From contig NZ_JAAOIZ010000001.1 in the NCBI RefSeq assembly GCF_013184525.1, forward strand, positions 620,001 to 684,000: DNA of 64,000 nt, read 5' to 3'. Made by a program: the position numbers and the translations under genes. Numbering within the stretch: the first letter of the stretch is position 1; each line of letters begins with the position of its first letter. Below are positions 8,921 through 18,122 of the stretch, in pieces. The DNA comes from Chryseobacterium sp. LAM-KRS1. Lineage in GTDB: Bacteria > Bacteroidota > Bacteroidia > Flavobacteriales > Weeksellaceae. The notes beneath the pieces are model-generated. The model was not told the DNA's origin and did not search any database. It worked only from the letters and a program-made list of their open reading frames with translations.

Positions 8921-9382
8921 TTAGTCCAGGTCAATTTTAAATTTGGTGGATTTTTTAACCTCATGAAGAACGATGGAGCTGTGGTACTGACCAATATTAG
9001 GAATGTTTGAAATCACGCTTACGGCAAAATCATTATAAGAGTTGATGTCTTTAGCGATGATCTTTAACATATAATCATATTCTCCGGAAAGACTTATGAT
9101 TTCCTGAACCTCGTCATATTTGCTGATGTTTTTCTCAAAAGTCTCCAATACTTTCTTGGATTGCTCTTTGAGCCGGACATTACAATACACCACAATATTA
9201 AGGCCTAGTTTTTCACGATTCAGAAGGCCAACATATTTTTCAATGACACCCTGTTTCTCCAGCTGCTTGATACGCTCATAAGTAGGAGTAAAAGTAAGAC
9301 CTATCTTCTCGGAGATTTCTTTTACAGATAAGGTAGAGTCTTCCTGGATAATACTGAGAATCATTTTGTCTTTGGCGTCCAT
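8921..9382 (-). CDS. Lrp/AsnC-family transcriptional regulator
   Basis: A 153-residue feast/famine regulator: N-terminal winged HTH (DAKDKMILSIIQEDSTLSV... IKQLEKQGVI, residues 2-49) and a C-terminal RAM/AsnC ligand-binding domain (about 68-140). Such proteins respond to amino acids and are often autoregulated. It converges on argH and is back-to-back with the pyrB promoter region (88 bases from ATG to the promoter), so it could act on either; this is inference. A 14-bp palindrome ATAATGGCCATTAT lies at 8889-8902 in the argH-lrp gap. Confidence 0.88.
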   Translation of the reverse strand: MDAKDKMILSIIQEDSTLSVKEISEKIGLTFTPTYERIKQLEKQGVIEKYVGLLNREKLGLNIVVYCNVRLKEQSKKVLETFEKNISKYDEVQEIISLSGEYDYMLKIIAKDINSYNDFAVSVISNIPNIGQYHSSIVLHEVKKSTKFKIDLD

Positions 9383-9469
9383 ATGAGCAATTTGAATTTT
9401 AACAAAAATATTAAGAAAAAATGAGAATAAGGTGTGATTAAAGTTTTTTAATTTTTTTAGAACTTTAGT

Positions 9470-9500
9470 TTTGTCAATTCGGTTAATTGTTATATCTTTG
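9470..9500 (+). promoter_or_regulatory. Strong Bacteroidota promoter of the pyrB operon
   Basis: TTTG at 9470-9473 and TATCTTTG at 9493-9500, spacer 19, an exact consensus match. Transcription would start near 9504-9507, that is, at or within a few bases of the leader ATG at 9507. Confidence 0.75.
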
Positions 9501-9506
9501 CACCTA

Positions 9507-9578
9507 ATGAATAAAAGAGTATTTATATCATTAGATTTACCGGGCGAAAGCGCCCTTTACGATATTTATTGTTATTAA
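9507..9578 (+). CDS. Putative 23-residue pyrB leader peptide
   Basis: ATG at 9507 opens a 23-codon frame, beginning MNKRVFISLDLPGESALYD and ending IYCY plus TAA at 9576-9578. The stop overlaps the first two bases of the terminator stem that follows, the arrangement needed for translation-coupled attenuation. The predicted transcription start is so close that the message would be nearly leaderless, which makes translation uncertain. No homolog is recognised; it is called on position alone. It contains a 5-bp hairpin GGGCG-AAAG-CGCCC (9542-9555) followed by a U-rich stretch. Confidence 0.4.
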   Translation: MNKRVFISLDLPGESALYDIYCY

Positions 9579-9604
9579 GCGAAGATTTTGTCTTCGCTTT
9601 TTTT
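9542..9604 (+). terminator. pyrB leader attenuator (pause hairpin plus intrinsic terminator)
   Basis: Pause-like hairpin GGGCG/CGCCC at 9542-9555, a U-rich run to 9576, then a perfect 9-bp stem AAGCGAAGA/TCTTCGCTT (9577-9585, 9591-9599) with the loop TTTTG and a T tract to 9604. It sits between promoter and pyrB, so most transcripts would end before the genes unless read-through is regulated. No pyrR gene or obvious antiterminator stem was seen in the window. The layout resembles enterobacterial pyrBI. Confidence 0.75.
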
Positions 9605-9625
9605 ATGTAAAAAAATTAAGATATT

Positions 9626-10516
9626 ATGTTTACGATTGCAGAACTAAGTACAGAGAAAATCAACAGTATACTAACAGAAGCGCTGGCTTTTGCTGAAGGA
9701 AAAACAGCTAAAATTGACGGTGAGGTTTTTTGCTCAAATCTGTTTTTTGAAGACAGTACCAGAACAAAAACAAGCTTCGATGTGGCTGAAAGAAAACTGG
9801 GATTGCAGGTGGTTCCTTTTGATGCTTCTCACAGTTCAGTAAATAAAGGCGAAAGTTTATATGACACTGTGAAGACGATCGAAAGTATAGGAGTAAACTT
9901 AGTCGTAATAAGAGACAAAAAAGACGGGTTCTTCGAAGAATTGAAAAATATCAACATCCCTGTGATCAACGGGGGAGACGGAACCGGAAACCATCCGTCA
10001 CAATGTATGCTGGATCTCATGACCATCTACCAGGAGTTTGGGAAATTCGAAGGACTGAAAATAGGAATCGTAGGAGATGTGAAACACAGCAGGGTAGCCA
10101 ACTCGAATGCTGAGGCATTAAGAAGGTTAGGTGCCAAAGTATATTTTTCTGGGCCTGAGCAATGGTTTGATGAGGGAGCCTTAATCAACGGAACATACCA
10201 ATCGGTAGACGAGCTGATCCATGAAGTGGATGTCCTGATGCTGTTGAGAATTCAGCACGAAAGACACGATGCTAAAATGAGCTTTTCAGCATCCGAGTAC
10301 CATAGAAAATATGGATTAACAAAAGAAAGGGAGCAGGCAATGAAGAAAGGAGCTATTATTATGCATCCGGCACCGATCAACAGAGGAGTGGAGATTGACA
10401 CAGATCTTGTGGAATGTGAACGTTCAAGGATCTTCAAACAAATGCAGAACGGGGTTTTTGCAAGGATGGCCATACTGAAAAATGCATTGGAAGAAAAAGG
10501 ATTTAAATTTAAATAA
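9626..10516 (+). CDS. pyrB: Aspartate carbamoyltransferase, catalytic chain
   Basis: First committed step of UMP synthesis: carbamoyl phosphate plus aspartate. The carbamoyl-phosphate loop STRTKTSF is at residues 44-51, and [10 protein letters not shown] near 248-257. At 296 residues it is the usual catalytic-chain length. No pyrI regulatory chain follows; instead come the carbamoyl-phosphate synthetase genes. It is separated from its promoter by the attenuator described above. Confidence 0.95.
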   Translation: MFTIAELSTEKINSILTEALAFAEGKTAKIDGEVFCSNLFFEDSTRTKTSFDVAERKLGLQVVPFDASHSSVNKGESLYDTVKTIESIGVNLVVIRDKKDGFFEELKNINIPVINGGDGTGNHPSQCMLDLMTIYQEFGKFEGLKIGIVGDVKHSRVANSNAEALRRLGAKVYFSGPEQWFDEGALINGTYQSVDELIHEVDVLMLLRIQHERHDAKMSFSASEYHRKYGLTKEREQAMKKGAIIMHPAPINRGVEIDTDLVECERSRIFKQMQNGVFARMAILKNALEEKGFKFK

Positions 10517-10529
10517 TTATTGTAAAAAG

Positions 10530-10589
10530 TATTAATGTAAAAGGTATTCATGAAAATCGTTAATACGTTAATACATGAATACATTATAC
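10530..10589. repeat. Inverted degenerate octad repeats in the pyrB-carA spacer
   Basis: The 86-base spacer contains GTATTAAT and GTATTCAT units on the left and GTTAATAC, GTTAATAC and ATGAATAC on the right, roughly reverse complements. A perfect 9-bp inverted repeat GTATTCATG/CATGAATAC lies at 10544-10552 and 10574-10582. No T tract follows, so it is not an obvious terminator. It resembles the inverted short-repeat pairs in other spacers here. Confidence 0.45.
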
Positions 10590-10602
10590 AACAAAAATAA
10601 AA

Positions 10603-11676
10603 ATGAAAAAGAAATTAATATTAGAATCCGGAGAGGTTTTTTACGGAGAAGGTTTCGGAGCAGAATTGGAAACTGCAGGAGAAGTGGTTTTCAATACCGG
10701 AATGACGGGATATCAAGAATTGATTTCCGACCCATCTTATTGTGGTCAGATTGTATGTATGACGTATCCGCTGATCGGAAATTACGGGATCAACCGTGAT
10801 GATTATGAAAGTATTGAGCCGGCTATTAAAGGTCTTATTGTAAAAGAAATTTGCGATTTGCCATCGAATTTCCGTACTCAGATTACTTTAGATGAACTAT
10901 TCAAAAAGAAAAACCTTTCAGGAATTTCAGGAATTGACACAAGAAGACTGACAAGGATTCTTCGTAATTCAGGAGTTGTAAAAGGGAAAATCGTGAACGC
11001 CGATACAGATGAAAACACAATCGTACAGGAATTAAAATCAACAACTTTCCCTACCAACCAGGTAGAAACGGTTTCTACAAAAACACCATATGCTAATCCG
11101 GGAAGAGGGTTTAAAGTGGTGCTGGTAGATTTCGGCTCCAAACTGGGAATCATCAGAGAACTTTCCCAAAGAAACTGTGATATTATTGTTGTATCACACG
11201 ATACTACAGCCGAAGAAATTTTATTAATGAATCCGGATGGAATTATGCTTTCAAACGGTCCTGGTGACCCTGAAGATAATCCTAAAGCTTTGGAAATGAT
11301 CCGTGGTCTTTTAGGAAAAGTTCCCATCTTTGGAATCTGTCTCGGACACCAATTGATCGGATTAGCCTGCGGAGCTAAAACATTCAAATTGAAGTTCGGA
11401 CACAGAGGAGGTAACCACCCGGTGTTAGATTTAGAGAAAAACAAAGTTTCAATCACTTCTCAGAACCACGGTTATGCAGTGGATCAGGAAAGCCTTAAAG
11501 GAACCGATCTTATCGAAACACACATCGCCCTGAACGACAGAACAAATGAAGGATTAAAACACAAAATCCACCCTTGTTTCTCTGTTCAGTATCACCCGGA
11601 AGCAAGCCCAGGCCCTGAAGATGCGAACTACTTGTTTGATGAGTTTATTGATTTAATGGAGAAATTTAAGAAGTAA
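10603..11676 (+). CDS. carA: Carbamoyl-phosphate synthase, glutamine-hydrolysing small subunit
   Basis: Supplies ammonia from glutamine to CarB. An N-terminal CPSase domain (about 1-150) is followed by a class I glutamine amidotransferase domain: the nucleophile Cys246 in FGICLGHQ and the His/Glu pair in QYHPEASPG near residue 330. At 357 residues it has normal length. It is followed by the four-helix-bundle gene before carB, an unusual interruption between the two subunits of one enzyme. Confidence 0.95.
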   Translation: MKKKLILESGEVFYGEGFGAELETAGEVVFNTGMTGYQELISDPSYCGQIVCMTYPLIGNYGINRDDYESIEPAIKGLIVKEICDLPSNFRTQITLDELFKKKNLSGISGIDTRRLTRILRNSGVVKGKIVNADTDENTIVQELKSTTFPTNQVETVSTKTPYANPGRGFKVVLVDFGSKLGIIRELSQRNCDIIVVSHDTTAEEILLMNPDGIMLSNGPGDPEDNPKALEMIRGLLGKVPIFGICLGHQLIGLACGAKTFKLKFGHRGGNHPVLDLEKNKVSITSQNHGYAVDQESLKGTDLIETHIALNDRTNEGLKHKIHPCFSVQYHPEASPGPEDANYLFDEFIDLMEKFKK

Positions 11677-11682
11677 TAATAT

Positions 11683-11717
11683 AGACATCAGATATCAGAC
11701 ACTAGACTTCAGACTTT
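11683..11717. repeat. Left heptad array: five AGAYNYY units flanking the four-helix-bundle gene
   Basis: Exactly five 7-base units: AGACATC, AGATATC, AGACACT, AGACTTC, AGACTTT (11683-11717, 35 bases). It ends 12 bases before the four-helix-bundle start codon. The matching inverted array lies at 12096-12130. Confidence 0.7.
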
Positions 11718-11729
11718 AATAAAGTAAAT

Positions 11730-12083
11730 ATGCACAACTTTGAGAAATTACTTTTCTGGCAGAAATCAATTCAACTTGCAAAAAAAGTTTACCTTGTTTG
11801 TGTTGATTTACCGAAGGATGAGAAATTTGGCTTGATTTCTCAAATTAAAAGATCCGTAGTCTCAATTCCATCTAATATTGCGGAGGGAGCAGGAAGAAAT
11901 AATGATAGAGAATTTTATCATTTTCTGGGTATTGCAAATGCCTCTTCTTTTGAGCTACAGACACAGCTAATATTAACAAGAGAATTGGAATTGCTAAGTG
12001 TGGAAAAAGTCGACAGTCTAATATCACAACTGAATGAAATTCAAAGAATGATTTATACATTCAAATCTAATTTAAAAAAGTAA
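11730..12083 (+). CDS. Four-helix-bundle protein (23S rRNA intervening-sequence/Avd-like family)
   Basis: A 117-residue helical protein with the family pattern: FEKLLFWQKSIQLAKKVY at the N-terminus, LISQIKRSVVSIPSNIAEGAGR near 46-67, and FYHFLGIANASSFELQTQL near 72-90. Relatives are encoded in 23S rRNA intervening sequences, and Avd of diversity-generating retroelements shares the fold; most stand-alone copies have no known function. It splits carA from carB and is more AT-rich than either. Each side carries a 35-base array of five heptads in opposite orientation, suggesting insertion as a cassette. No reverse transcriptase lies nearby. Confidence 0.85.
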   Translation: MHNFEKLLFWQKSIQLAKKVYLVCVDLPKDEKFGLISQIKRSVVSIPSNIAEGAGRNNDREFYHFLGIANASSFELQTQLILTRELELLSVEKVDSLISQLNEIQRMIYTFKSNLKK

Positions 12084-12095
12084 AACACAATGTTG

Positions 12096-12130
12096 GAAGT
12101 CTGAAATCTGACATCTAACATCTTGTATCT
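12096..12130. repeat. Right heptad array: five GANNTCT units, inverted relative to the left array
   Basis: Five 7-base units: GAAGTCT, GAAATCT, GACATCT, AACATCT, TGTATCT (12096-12130, 35 bases). Read on the other strand it becomes AGAT-/AGAC-type heptads like those at 11683-11717. It is followed by an A-rich stretch ending GAAAATG, whose ATG is the carB start. Confidence 0.7.
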
Positions 12131-12141
12131 AAAAAAAGAAA

Positions 12142-15100
12142 ATGGCAAAACGTACAGATATAAAAACAATTTTAGTAATTGGTTCCGGGCCTATCATCAT
12201 TGGGCAGGCTGCCGAATTCGATTACGCAGGAACGCAGGCTTGTTTGTCTTTGAGAGAAGAAGGCTACAGGGTAATTTTGATCAACTCAAATCCTGCAACG
12301 ATTATGACGGATGTGGAGATCGCTGATAAAGTATATATCGAGCCGATATCCCTTCAGTTTGTAAGTCATATCATCAGAAAAGAGCGTCCGGATGCGTTGC
12401 TTCCTACTTTGGGAGGACAAACCGGATTGAATATGGCGGTAGAATTAGAGAAATCAGGGATTCTTGAAGAATGTAAAGTTGAGGTACTTGGAACTAAACT
12501 TTCAGCGATCAACAGAGCGGAGGACAGAGATCTGTTCCGTGAGTTGATGAGAGAACTGAACGAGCCGGTTCCGGAATCTGATATTGTAAATACAGTGGAA
12601 GGAGCCCTTAATTTTGCAGAAGAAATCGGATATCCTGTAATTGTTCGTCCTGCCTTTACGATGGGAGGAACAGGAGGTGGAATAGCTTCCAATGAGGCTG
12701 AATTGAAGGAGATTGCTGAACTAGGATTGAAATACAGCCCGGTTACCCAGTGTCTTATCGAAAAATCAATTGCCGGTTTCAAGGAGATTGAATATGAAGT
12801 AATGCGTGATGCGAACGACAATGCCATTGTGGTTTGTAACATGGAGAATATCGATCCGGTAGGAGTTCACACGGGGGACTCAATTGTTGTGGCGCCTTCA
12901 CAGACACTTTCGGACAGAGAGTATCAACTATTGAGAAATGCATCACTGAAAATCATCAGAGCATTAGGAATTGAGGGAGGATGTAATGTGCAGCTGGCCC
13001 TGGATCCTCACTCATTCAATTATTATATCATCGAGGTAAACCCTAGGGTTTCCAGATCATCAGCTTTAGCAAGTAAGGCAACAGGATATCCGATCGCTAA
13101 GATTGCGGCTAAAATTGCAGTAGGACTTACACTGGATGAAATTATGAATCCGGTTACAGGAAAAACATATGCATGTTTTGAGCCTGCACTGGATTATGTG
13201 GTTACCAAATTCCCGAGATTCCCGTTCGATAAATTTGAAACTGCTGACAGAAGACTTTCTACTCAGATGAAAGCTACCGGAGAGGTTATGGCCATCGGAA
13301 GAAATTTTGAAGAGTCTTTACAAAAAGCGATCCGTTCTTTAGAAACAGGAATCAGACATCTCGGATTAAAGAAAAAACAGGCAGAAGCGCTTACAGCAGA
13401 AGAAATCGAAAGAAGAATCAGAGTTTGTGATGATGAGAGATTATTTATCATCGGGGATGCGTTGAGAAGAGGATATGACTGGGAACAGATCGTAGAATGG
13501 AGTAAGATCGACAAATTCTTCATCTGGAAGATCAAAAAGCTTATTGATTTCGAAAAAGTTATTGCAGACAATAAATTCAATAAAGAGACTTTAATTGAAG
13601 CTAAAAAATTAGGTTTCGCAGACCTTAATATCGCCCACCTTTGGGAGACGACACAGCGTGAAGTTTTCAACTTCAGAAAAGAAAACGGGGTGATGCCGGT
13701 TTATAAAATGGTGGATACCTGCGCAGCTGAATTTGAAAGTGAAACCCCGTATTTCTACGGAACCTATGAGGAGGAAAATGAAAGTGTAGTTTCAGATAAG
13801 AAAAAGGTTATTGTTTTGGGTTCGGGACCGATCAGAATCGGACAAGGGGTAGAATTTGATTATGCAACGGTACATTCAGTATGGGCGATCAAAGAAATGG
13901 GATATGAAGCAATCATCATCAATAACAACCCTGAGACTGTTTCTACAGATTTCTCAATTTCAGATAAGCTGTATTTTGAACCTCTGACGGAAGAAGATGT
14001 AATGAACATCATCGAACTGGAAAAGCCAACAGGAGTAGTCGTACAGTTCGGAGGACAAACAGCGATTAACCTTGCAGATAAATTGGCCAGCCATGGAGTA
14101 AAGATCCTGGGAACTTCATTAGAAGATCTTGACAGAGCTGAAAACAGAGATAAATTCGAGAAAGCGCTTCAGGAACTTGGAATTCCTCAACCACTGGGAA
14201 AAACTTCAACTTCGAAAGAAGAGGCAATAAAGATTGCCAATGAAATCGGATATCCCGTGTTGGTAAGACCAAGTTATGTGTTGGGAGGAAGAGCCATGGA
14301 GATTGTATATACAGAAGCAGAACTGGCACACTATATGGAATTTGCGGTAGATGCAAGCCCGGAACATCCGGTACTGGTAGACCGTTACATCACCGGAAAA
14401 GAAGTGGAAGTGGATGCCATCTGTGACGGGGAAACTGTAATTATCCCTGGAATTATGGAGCACATTGAAAGAGCAGGGGTTCACTCCGGAGACTCTATCG
14501 CAGTGTATCCACCGCAGAATGTTTCTCAAAAAGAAATTGATACATTGGTAGATTACACACAAAGGCTGGCAAAAGGCCTTAATGTGATCGGATTAATGAA
14601 TATCCAATATGTTCTTTTTGAAGGAAATGTATATGTGATCGAGGTAAATCCACGTTCATCAAGAACGGTTCCTTTCCTTTCAAAAATTACGGATGTGCCG
14701 ATGGCTAATCTGGCAACAAAAGCAATATTAGGTCAGAAACTAAAAGACCTTGGATATGAAAACGGACTGGTACCTAATAAAGATGGGGTGTTTGTAAAAG
14801 TTCCTGTGTTCTCTTTCTCCAAATTAACAAAAGTTGATATCTCCCTGGGACCTGAAATGAAATCTACAGGAGAAGTTATGGGAAAAGATACAACTCTGGA
14901 AAAAGCACTTTACAAAGGTTTGATCGCTGCAGGAAGAAAAGTTCCGATGCATGGCTCTATTCTCTTCACTGTGGCTGATAAGCATAAAGAAGAGGCTGCT
15001 GATCTTGCGGCGAGATTCCATGAAGTCGGATTCAGAATCTGGGCAACCGAGGGAACGGCTAAATTCTTTGAAGAGAAAGGAATTCCTTGTAAAATAGGAT

Positions 15101-15324
15101 ACAAGATCGGAGAAGAGGATGTCAACCTTATCGACCTGATCCAGAAAGGTAAAGTACAATATGTAGTTAATACCATGACAAAAGGGAAGCAAGTTGAAAG
15201 AGACGGTTTCCAGATCAGAAGAATGAGTGTTGAAAACGGAGTACCATGTTTAACTTCCATGGATACTGTAGAAGCAATTCTAAAAGTAATTGAAAGCATG
15301 ACTTTCAAAATGGAAGCGATGTAA
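12142..15324 (+). CDS. carB: Carbamoyl-phosphate synthase large subunit
   Basis: Makes carbamoyl phosphate for both pyrimidine (PyrB) and arginine (ArgF') synthesis. A 1060-residue, two-fold repeated protein: the two halves begin [19 protein letters not shown] (about 14-32) and [18 protein letters not shown] (about 556-573), each with an ATP-grasp domain. The C-terminus (about 930-1060) is the MGS-like allosteric domain. Full length, no interruption. Regulation by the pyr leader alone would leave arginine unable to control it transcriptionally. Confidence 0.96.
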   Translation: MAKRTDIKTILVIGSGPIIIGQAAEFDYAGTQACLSLREEGYRVILINSNPATIMTDVEIADKVYIEPISLQFVSHIIRKERPDALLPTLGGQTGLNMAVELEKSGILEECKVEVLGTKLSAINRAEDRDLFRELMRELNEPVPESDIVNTVEGALNFAEEIGYPVIVRPAFTMGGTGGGIASNEAELKEIAELGLKYSPVTQCLIEKSIAGFKEIEYEVMRDANDNAIVVCNMENIDPVGVHTGDSIVVAPSQTLSDREYQLLRNASLKIIRALGIEGGCNVQLALDPHSFNYYIIEVNPRVSRSSALASKATGYPIAKIAAKIAVGLTLDEIMNPVTGKTYACFEPALDYVVTKFPRFPFDKFETADRRLSTQMKATGEVMAIGRNFEESLQKAIRSLETGIRHLGLKKKQAEALTAEEIERRIRVCDDERLFIIGDALRRGYDWEQIVEWSKIDKFFIWKIKKLIDFEKVIADNKFNKETLIEAKKLGFADLNIAHLWETTQREVFNFRKENGVMPVYKMVDTCAAEFESETPYFYGTYEEENESVVSDKKKVIVLGSGPIRIGQGVEFDYATVHSVWAIKEMGYEAIIINNNPETVSTDFSISDKLYFEPLTEEDVMNIIELEKPTGVVVQFGGQTAINLADKLASHGVKILGTSLEDLDRAENRDKFEKALQELGIPQPLGKTSTSKEEAIKIANEIGYPVLVRPSYVLGGRAMEIVYTEAELAHYMEFAVDASPEHPVLVDRYITGKEVEVDAICDGETVIIPGIMEHIERAGVHSGDSIAVYPPQNVSQKEIDTLVDYTQRLAKGLNVIGLMNIQYVLFEGNVYVIEVNPRSSRTVPFLSKITDVPMANLATKAILGQKLKDLGYENGLVPNKDGVFVKVPVFSFSKLTKVDISLGPEMKSTGEVMGKDTTLEKALYKGLIAAGRKVPMHGSILFTVADKHKEEAADLAARFHEVGFRIWATEGTAKFFEEKGIPCKIGYKIGEEDVNLIDLIQKGKVQYVVNTMTKGKQVERDGFQIRRMSVENGVPCLTSMDTVEAILKVIESMTFKMEAM

Positions 15325-15343
15325 TTCCTGAAAAAATAAATGT

Positions 15344-15379
15344 AAAACGCACCCTAAGTAATTGGGGTGCGTTTTTTTT
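15344..15379 (+). terminator. Intrinsic terminator of the pyrB-carAB operon
   Basis: AAAACGCACCC (15344-15354) pairs with GGGTGCGTTTT (from 15365), loop TAAGTAATTG, then an eight-T tract. It lies 20 bases after the carB stop. Confidence 0.9.
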
Positions 15380-15515
15380 GTAAAGAATAAATCTTATAGA
15401 GATAATGAAGAAATCATTGTGTAAATTTGAATGATTCACTATTTTATTTGAATCAATGTATGAAGAAATTTTTAAAATATTTTCGGATTTTAATTTTCTC
15501 GGATCAATATAATAT

Positions 15516-15935
15516 ATGAAAAATAAAAGAATTCTCATTGTTGGAGTGTGTATAGTAGCCTTCTTAACCGCATTTTTTTATGCTTTATTTGAAAATCCCT
15601 ATAAGACCGTAACAATCAAAGTACTCGATTGTGAATATACTTACAGAGACTATTATTTTGATGATTGGAAACTAAGGGATTCCTATATAAAACCACAACC
15701 AACCACAGCATTTGGAAAACAGTTCGCTGAAAAAGAAATTGGGATGTGTTTGTATGGTAAATATTTTCAAACATTACATTCACAATATAAAATTGAACTT
15801 TTAAAATTGTTCAAAAACAGTGAAGAGGTAATGATTACAGAAAAGAATTTTGTAATTGATAAGGAATTTAAAAATAAGACGGGGTTAAATAAGCCAAAAG
15901 ACTCTATTGATTTCAATCAATATTATCTTGAGTAA
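15516..15935 (+). CDS. Hypothetical protein with an N-terminal membrane anchor
   Basis: 139 residues, not recognised. Residues 5-25 (ILIVGVCIVAFLTAFFYALF) form one hydrophobic segment, probably an uncleaved anchor, since no clear cleavage motif follows. The rest is soluble and mixed, with several Tyr/Phe. It stands alone between two terminators. A TAAATTTG -7 element lies at 15422-15429 without a convincing -33 partner. Confidence 0.6.
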   Translation: MKNKRILIVGVCIVAFLTAFFYALFENPYKTVTIKVLDCEYTYRDYYFDDWKLRDSYIKPQPTTAFGKQFAEKEIGMCLYGKYFQTLHSQYKIELLKLFKNSEEVMITEKNFVIDKEFKNKTGLNKPKDSIDFNQYYLE

Positions 15936-16018
15936 AGTTTTGGTTCTACAATATAAGGTTTACGATATTACAAGGTTTATCATAAAATGACTTCGGACAT
16001 TTTTCTTACCATAGTTCT

Positions 16019-16060
16019 AAACGCACTTTAATGAATAATTTAAGGTGTGTTTTTATTTTT
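16019..16060 (+). terminator. Intrinsic terminator after the anchored hypothetical gene
   Basis: 13-bp stem (16019-16031 with 16040-16052) including G-U pairs, then a T-rich tail. Its AAACGCAC...GTGTGTTT form resembles the AACGCA...TGCGTT terminators after carB and trxB. Confidence 0.65.
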
Positions 16061-16182
16061 GGCGAATATTTTATTGGGTTTATTTTAATGTACGATAAAC
16101 ATTGGAAAAATTAAAGAGAGTAGGTAAAAGGAAATTGATAAATATGTAAATTAGCCCGTTAAAATTTATTAAATAAAATTGA

Positions 16183-16767
16183 ATGAAATCAAAATTTAAA
16201 ATTTTTGTTTTAGGTGTTTCGTTGACGTCTTTAACGAGTTGTGCATTATCTAATTCTGTTCAGAAAATTAATTATCAATCAGGGTTAAAAATTGATAATA
16301 AATTAGCTTCCAGTAAGACTGTTCAGATCGATCCTATGAAAGATACAAGGGGATATCAGGATAATAAAGTTATTTTCTATAAGAAAAACATGTACAACCA
16401 AACCATGTCCGGTGCTTATATGGCTGAAAAGCCTGTTTCAGAAATCCTTACGGACGCTATAAAAAACGGGCTTAAAGAAAAGAATGTTAACTTAGGCAGC
16501 GATAATAAAAGTTTTACGTTAAAATCAGAATTACAAAAAATGGATTACGAAGCCATTTCCGGATTCTCTACTGTTCAGCTGATCCCTCAGATCACCGTAA
16601 AGTTTCAGTTGATTGACAATGAAGGAAAAGTGGTTTGGACTGATCTGATAACAGGAAAGGCAAACACAAAAGGAGCCAAATTTGAAAAATTCCTGCCACC
16701 GGCTATCGACAATCTTGTAGAGCAGCTGGTCAACAGCCAGGACTTCCTGAATACGATAAAAGAATAA
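16183..16767 (+). CDS. Putative YajG-like lipoprotein
   Basis: 194 residues with a lipoprotein signal peptide: a basic N-terminus, hydrophobic core and lipobox LTSC with the cysteine near residue 21. The mature part has the layout of YajG/LPP20-type lipoproteins: an early strand with a DxxR element (DPMKDTRG), PVSEILTDAIKNGLKEK mid-protein, then beta strands. The family link is tentative; the lipoprotein call is firmer. It stands alone, with its own terminator. Confidence 0.65.
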   Translation: MKSKFKIFVLGVSLTSLTSCALSNSVQKINYQSGLKIDNKLASSKTVQIDPMKDTRGYQDNKVIFYKKNMYNQTMSGAYMAEKPVSEILTDAIKNGLKEKNVNLGSDNKSFTLKSELQKMDYEAISGFSTVQLIPQITVKFQLIDNEGKVVWTDLITGKANTKGAKFEKFLPPAIDNLVEQLVNSQDFLNTIKE

Positions 16768-16802
16768 TCGATATTTTGATATAAAAAAACAGATAATTTT
16801 TG

Positions 16803-16828
16803 CCCCGTAAATTTTTTACGGGGTTTTT
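16803..16828 (+). terminator. Intrinsic terminator
   Basis: Perfect 9-bp stem CCCCGTAAA/TTTACGGGG (16803-16811, 16815-16823) with loop TTT and five T's. Confidence 0.88.
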
Positions 16829-16946
16829 AGTTGATGTAAACATATTAGTTTTTTTTTGCCGATTTATTTATAAATTAGAGCGTTAAAATTCAGGCTGTTA
16901 AAATTGTAAAAAAACTAATAGGAATTCCACCAAATCAAAAGTAACC

Positions 16947-17450
16947 ATGGCAGAATATAACGCAAAATCAAATAATGCTTTATCTTTTGAAGTGACAAAA
17001 GATGAGAAATTAATTGGAAAACTTTCTTATAATAGCTGGTTTAAGTTCAATGCAGTCATTGACCTGGCGGATTATTCCCATTATGTAATAGAACCTAAAG
17101 GTTTTTGGGGAACAACGATTGAACTGAAATACCATGATCGTGTTCTGCTGAAGTTCAGAATGAACTGGAACGGAGAAATCGTCATTCAGACCCATTTTAA
17201 TGATTGTAAAAAAAGTTATGCCTTTAAGCACAGAGGGATTTTTAAAGAATCTTTCGTGCTGGTGGATGAAGAGGGTTCAGAATATGTAGTGATGAAACCT
17301 AATTTTAAATGGAATAACCCCGATTATGAATACCAGATCGCTACCTCCGAAGCTTTTGAGGAAATTCCTGATAAAGAAATTATATTGATCACTTCATTGC
17401 ATTGTGCCAATTATTACATGTCTATGATGAGTTCGGCTGCTATAGTGTAG
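16947..17450 (+). CDS. Hypothetical beta-rich protein
   Basis: 167 residues, no signal peptide. Alternating hydrophobic strands (KLIGKLSYNSWFKFNAVI, HYVIEPKGFWGTTIEL, YVVMKPNFKW) suggest a small beta-barrel or LURP/tubby-like fold, but I do not recognise the family. The C-terminus ends in a short hydrophobic stretch (YYMSMMSSAAIV). It is followed after 49 bases by a small membrane-protein gene. Confidence 0.55.
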   Translation: MAEYNAKSNNALSFEVTKDEKLIGKLSYNSWFKFNAVIDLADYSHYVIEPKGFWGTTIELKYHDRVLLKFRMNWNGEIVIQTHFNDCKKSYAFKHRGIFKESFVLVDEEGSEYVVMKPNFKWNNPDYEYQIATSEAFEEIPDKEIILITSLHCANYYMSMMSSAAIV

Positions 17451-17499
17451 ATAAACAGAGCAGCTTAAAATTCATTATTTTATAAAAGTTTATTGTTAA

Positions 17500-18099
17500 A
17501 TGAAATTGTCTCAAAAAAGTTTATTTAGAAAACAAATAATAGAATTTTACGATACGAAAATTCATATTAAAACAAAACACCTAGGAAACAAAAATGAATT
17601 TGATATTAGTTATGAAAGTATTTTGCCGAATAAATATGATGTCAAAGGAAATAATCTAATTCTCTTTATTCTTTCTGCCTTTTTTTATTTGTTATCTGGA
17701 GCAGTTTATTACTGGAGATACATTGAAGGTGATCCAACTGTTGAAGGAGAAGCTTCTATTATTTGGTTTATTATTGGGACTTCCTTTTTGTTTTTTGCTT
17801 TAAAATCCATTGAAAGCATTTGGAGAATAAATATTGTAAATAATCAGTTTATTAAAATTTATAAGAAAAGTCCCAATGAAATTGTAGTAAATGATTTTAT
17901 AGCGAATATGTTCAGGCAAAGAAATAAATATTTAATTGAAACATATGGAAACGTAAACTCTAACTTAAACTATGAAAAACAATACAATAATTTTGTATGG
18001 CTTAGAAATATGGAGGTAATAAATGAATTTGAATTTAATGAAAAACTAAAAGATTTGGACTTCATATTTGGTAAGCAAAATAATAAGATTGGGTTCTAA
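17500..18099 (+). CDS. Hypothetical membrane protein
   Basis: 199 residues, not recognised. Two transmembrane segments are evident: LILFILSAFFYLLSGAVYYW (about 54-73) and IIWFIIGTSFLFFALKSI (about 88-105). Both termini are polar; the C-terminal half is Asn/Lys/Glu-rich. It converges on the gene at 18974, with only 23 bases between the stops. Confidence 0.6.
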   Translation: MKLSQKSLFRKQIIEFYDTKIHIKTKHLGNKNEFDISYESILPNKYDVKGNNLILFILSAFFYLLSGAVYYWRYIEGDPTVEGEASIIWFIIGTSFLFFALKSIESIWRINIVNNQFIKIYKKSPNEIVVNDFIANMFRQRNKYLIETYGNVNSNLNYEKQYNNFVWLRNMEVINEFEFNEKLKDLDFIFGKQNNKIGF

Positions 18100-18122
18100 G
18101 GCCATAATAAGAATTTCAATTT

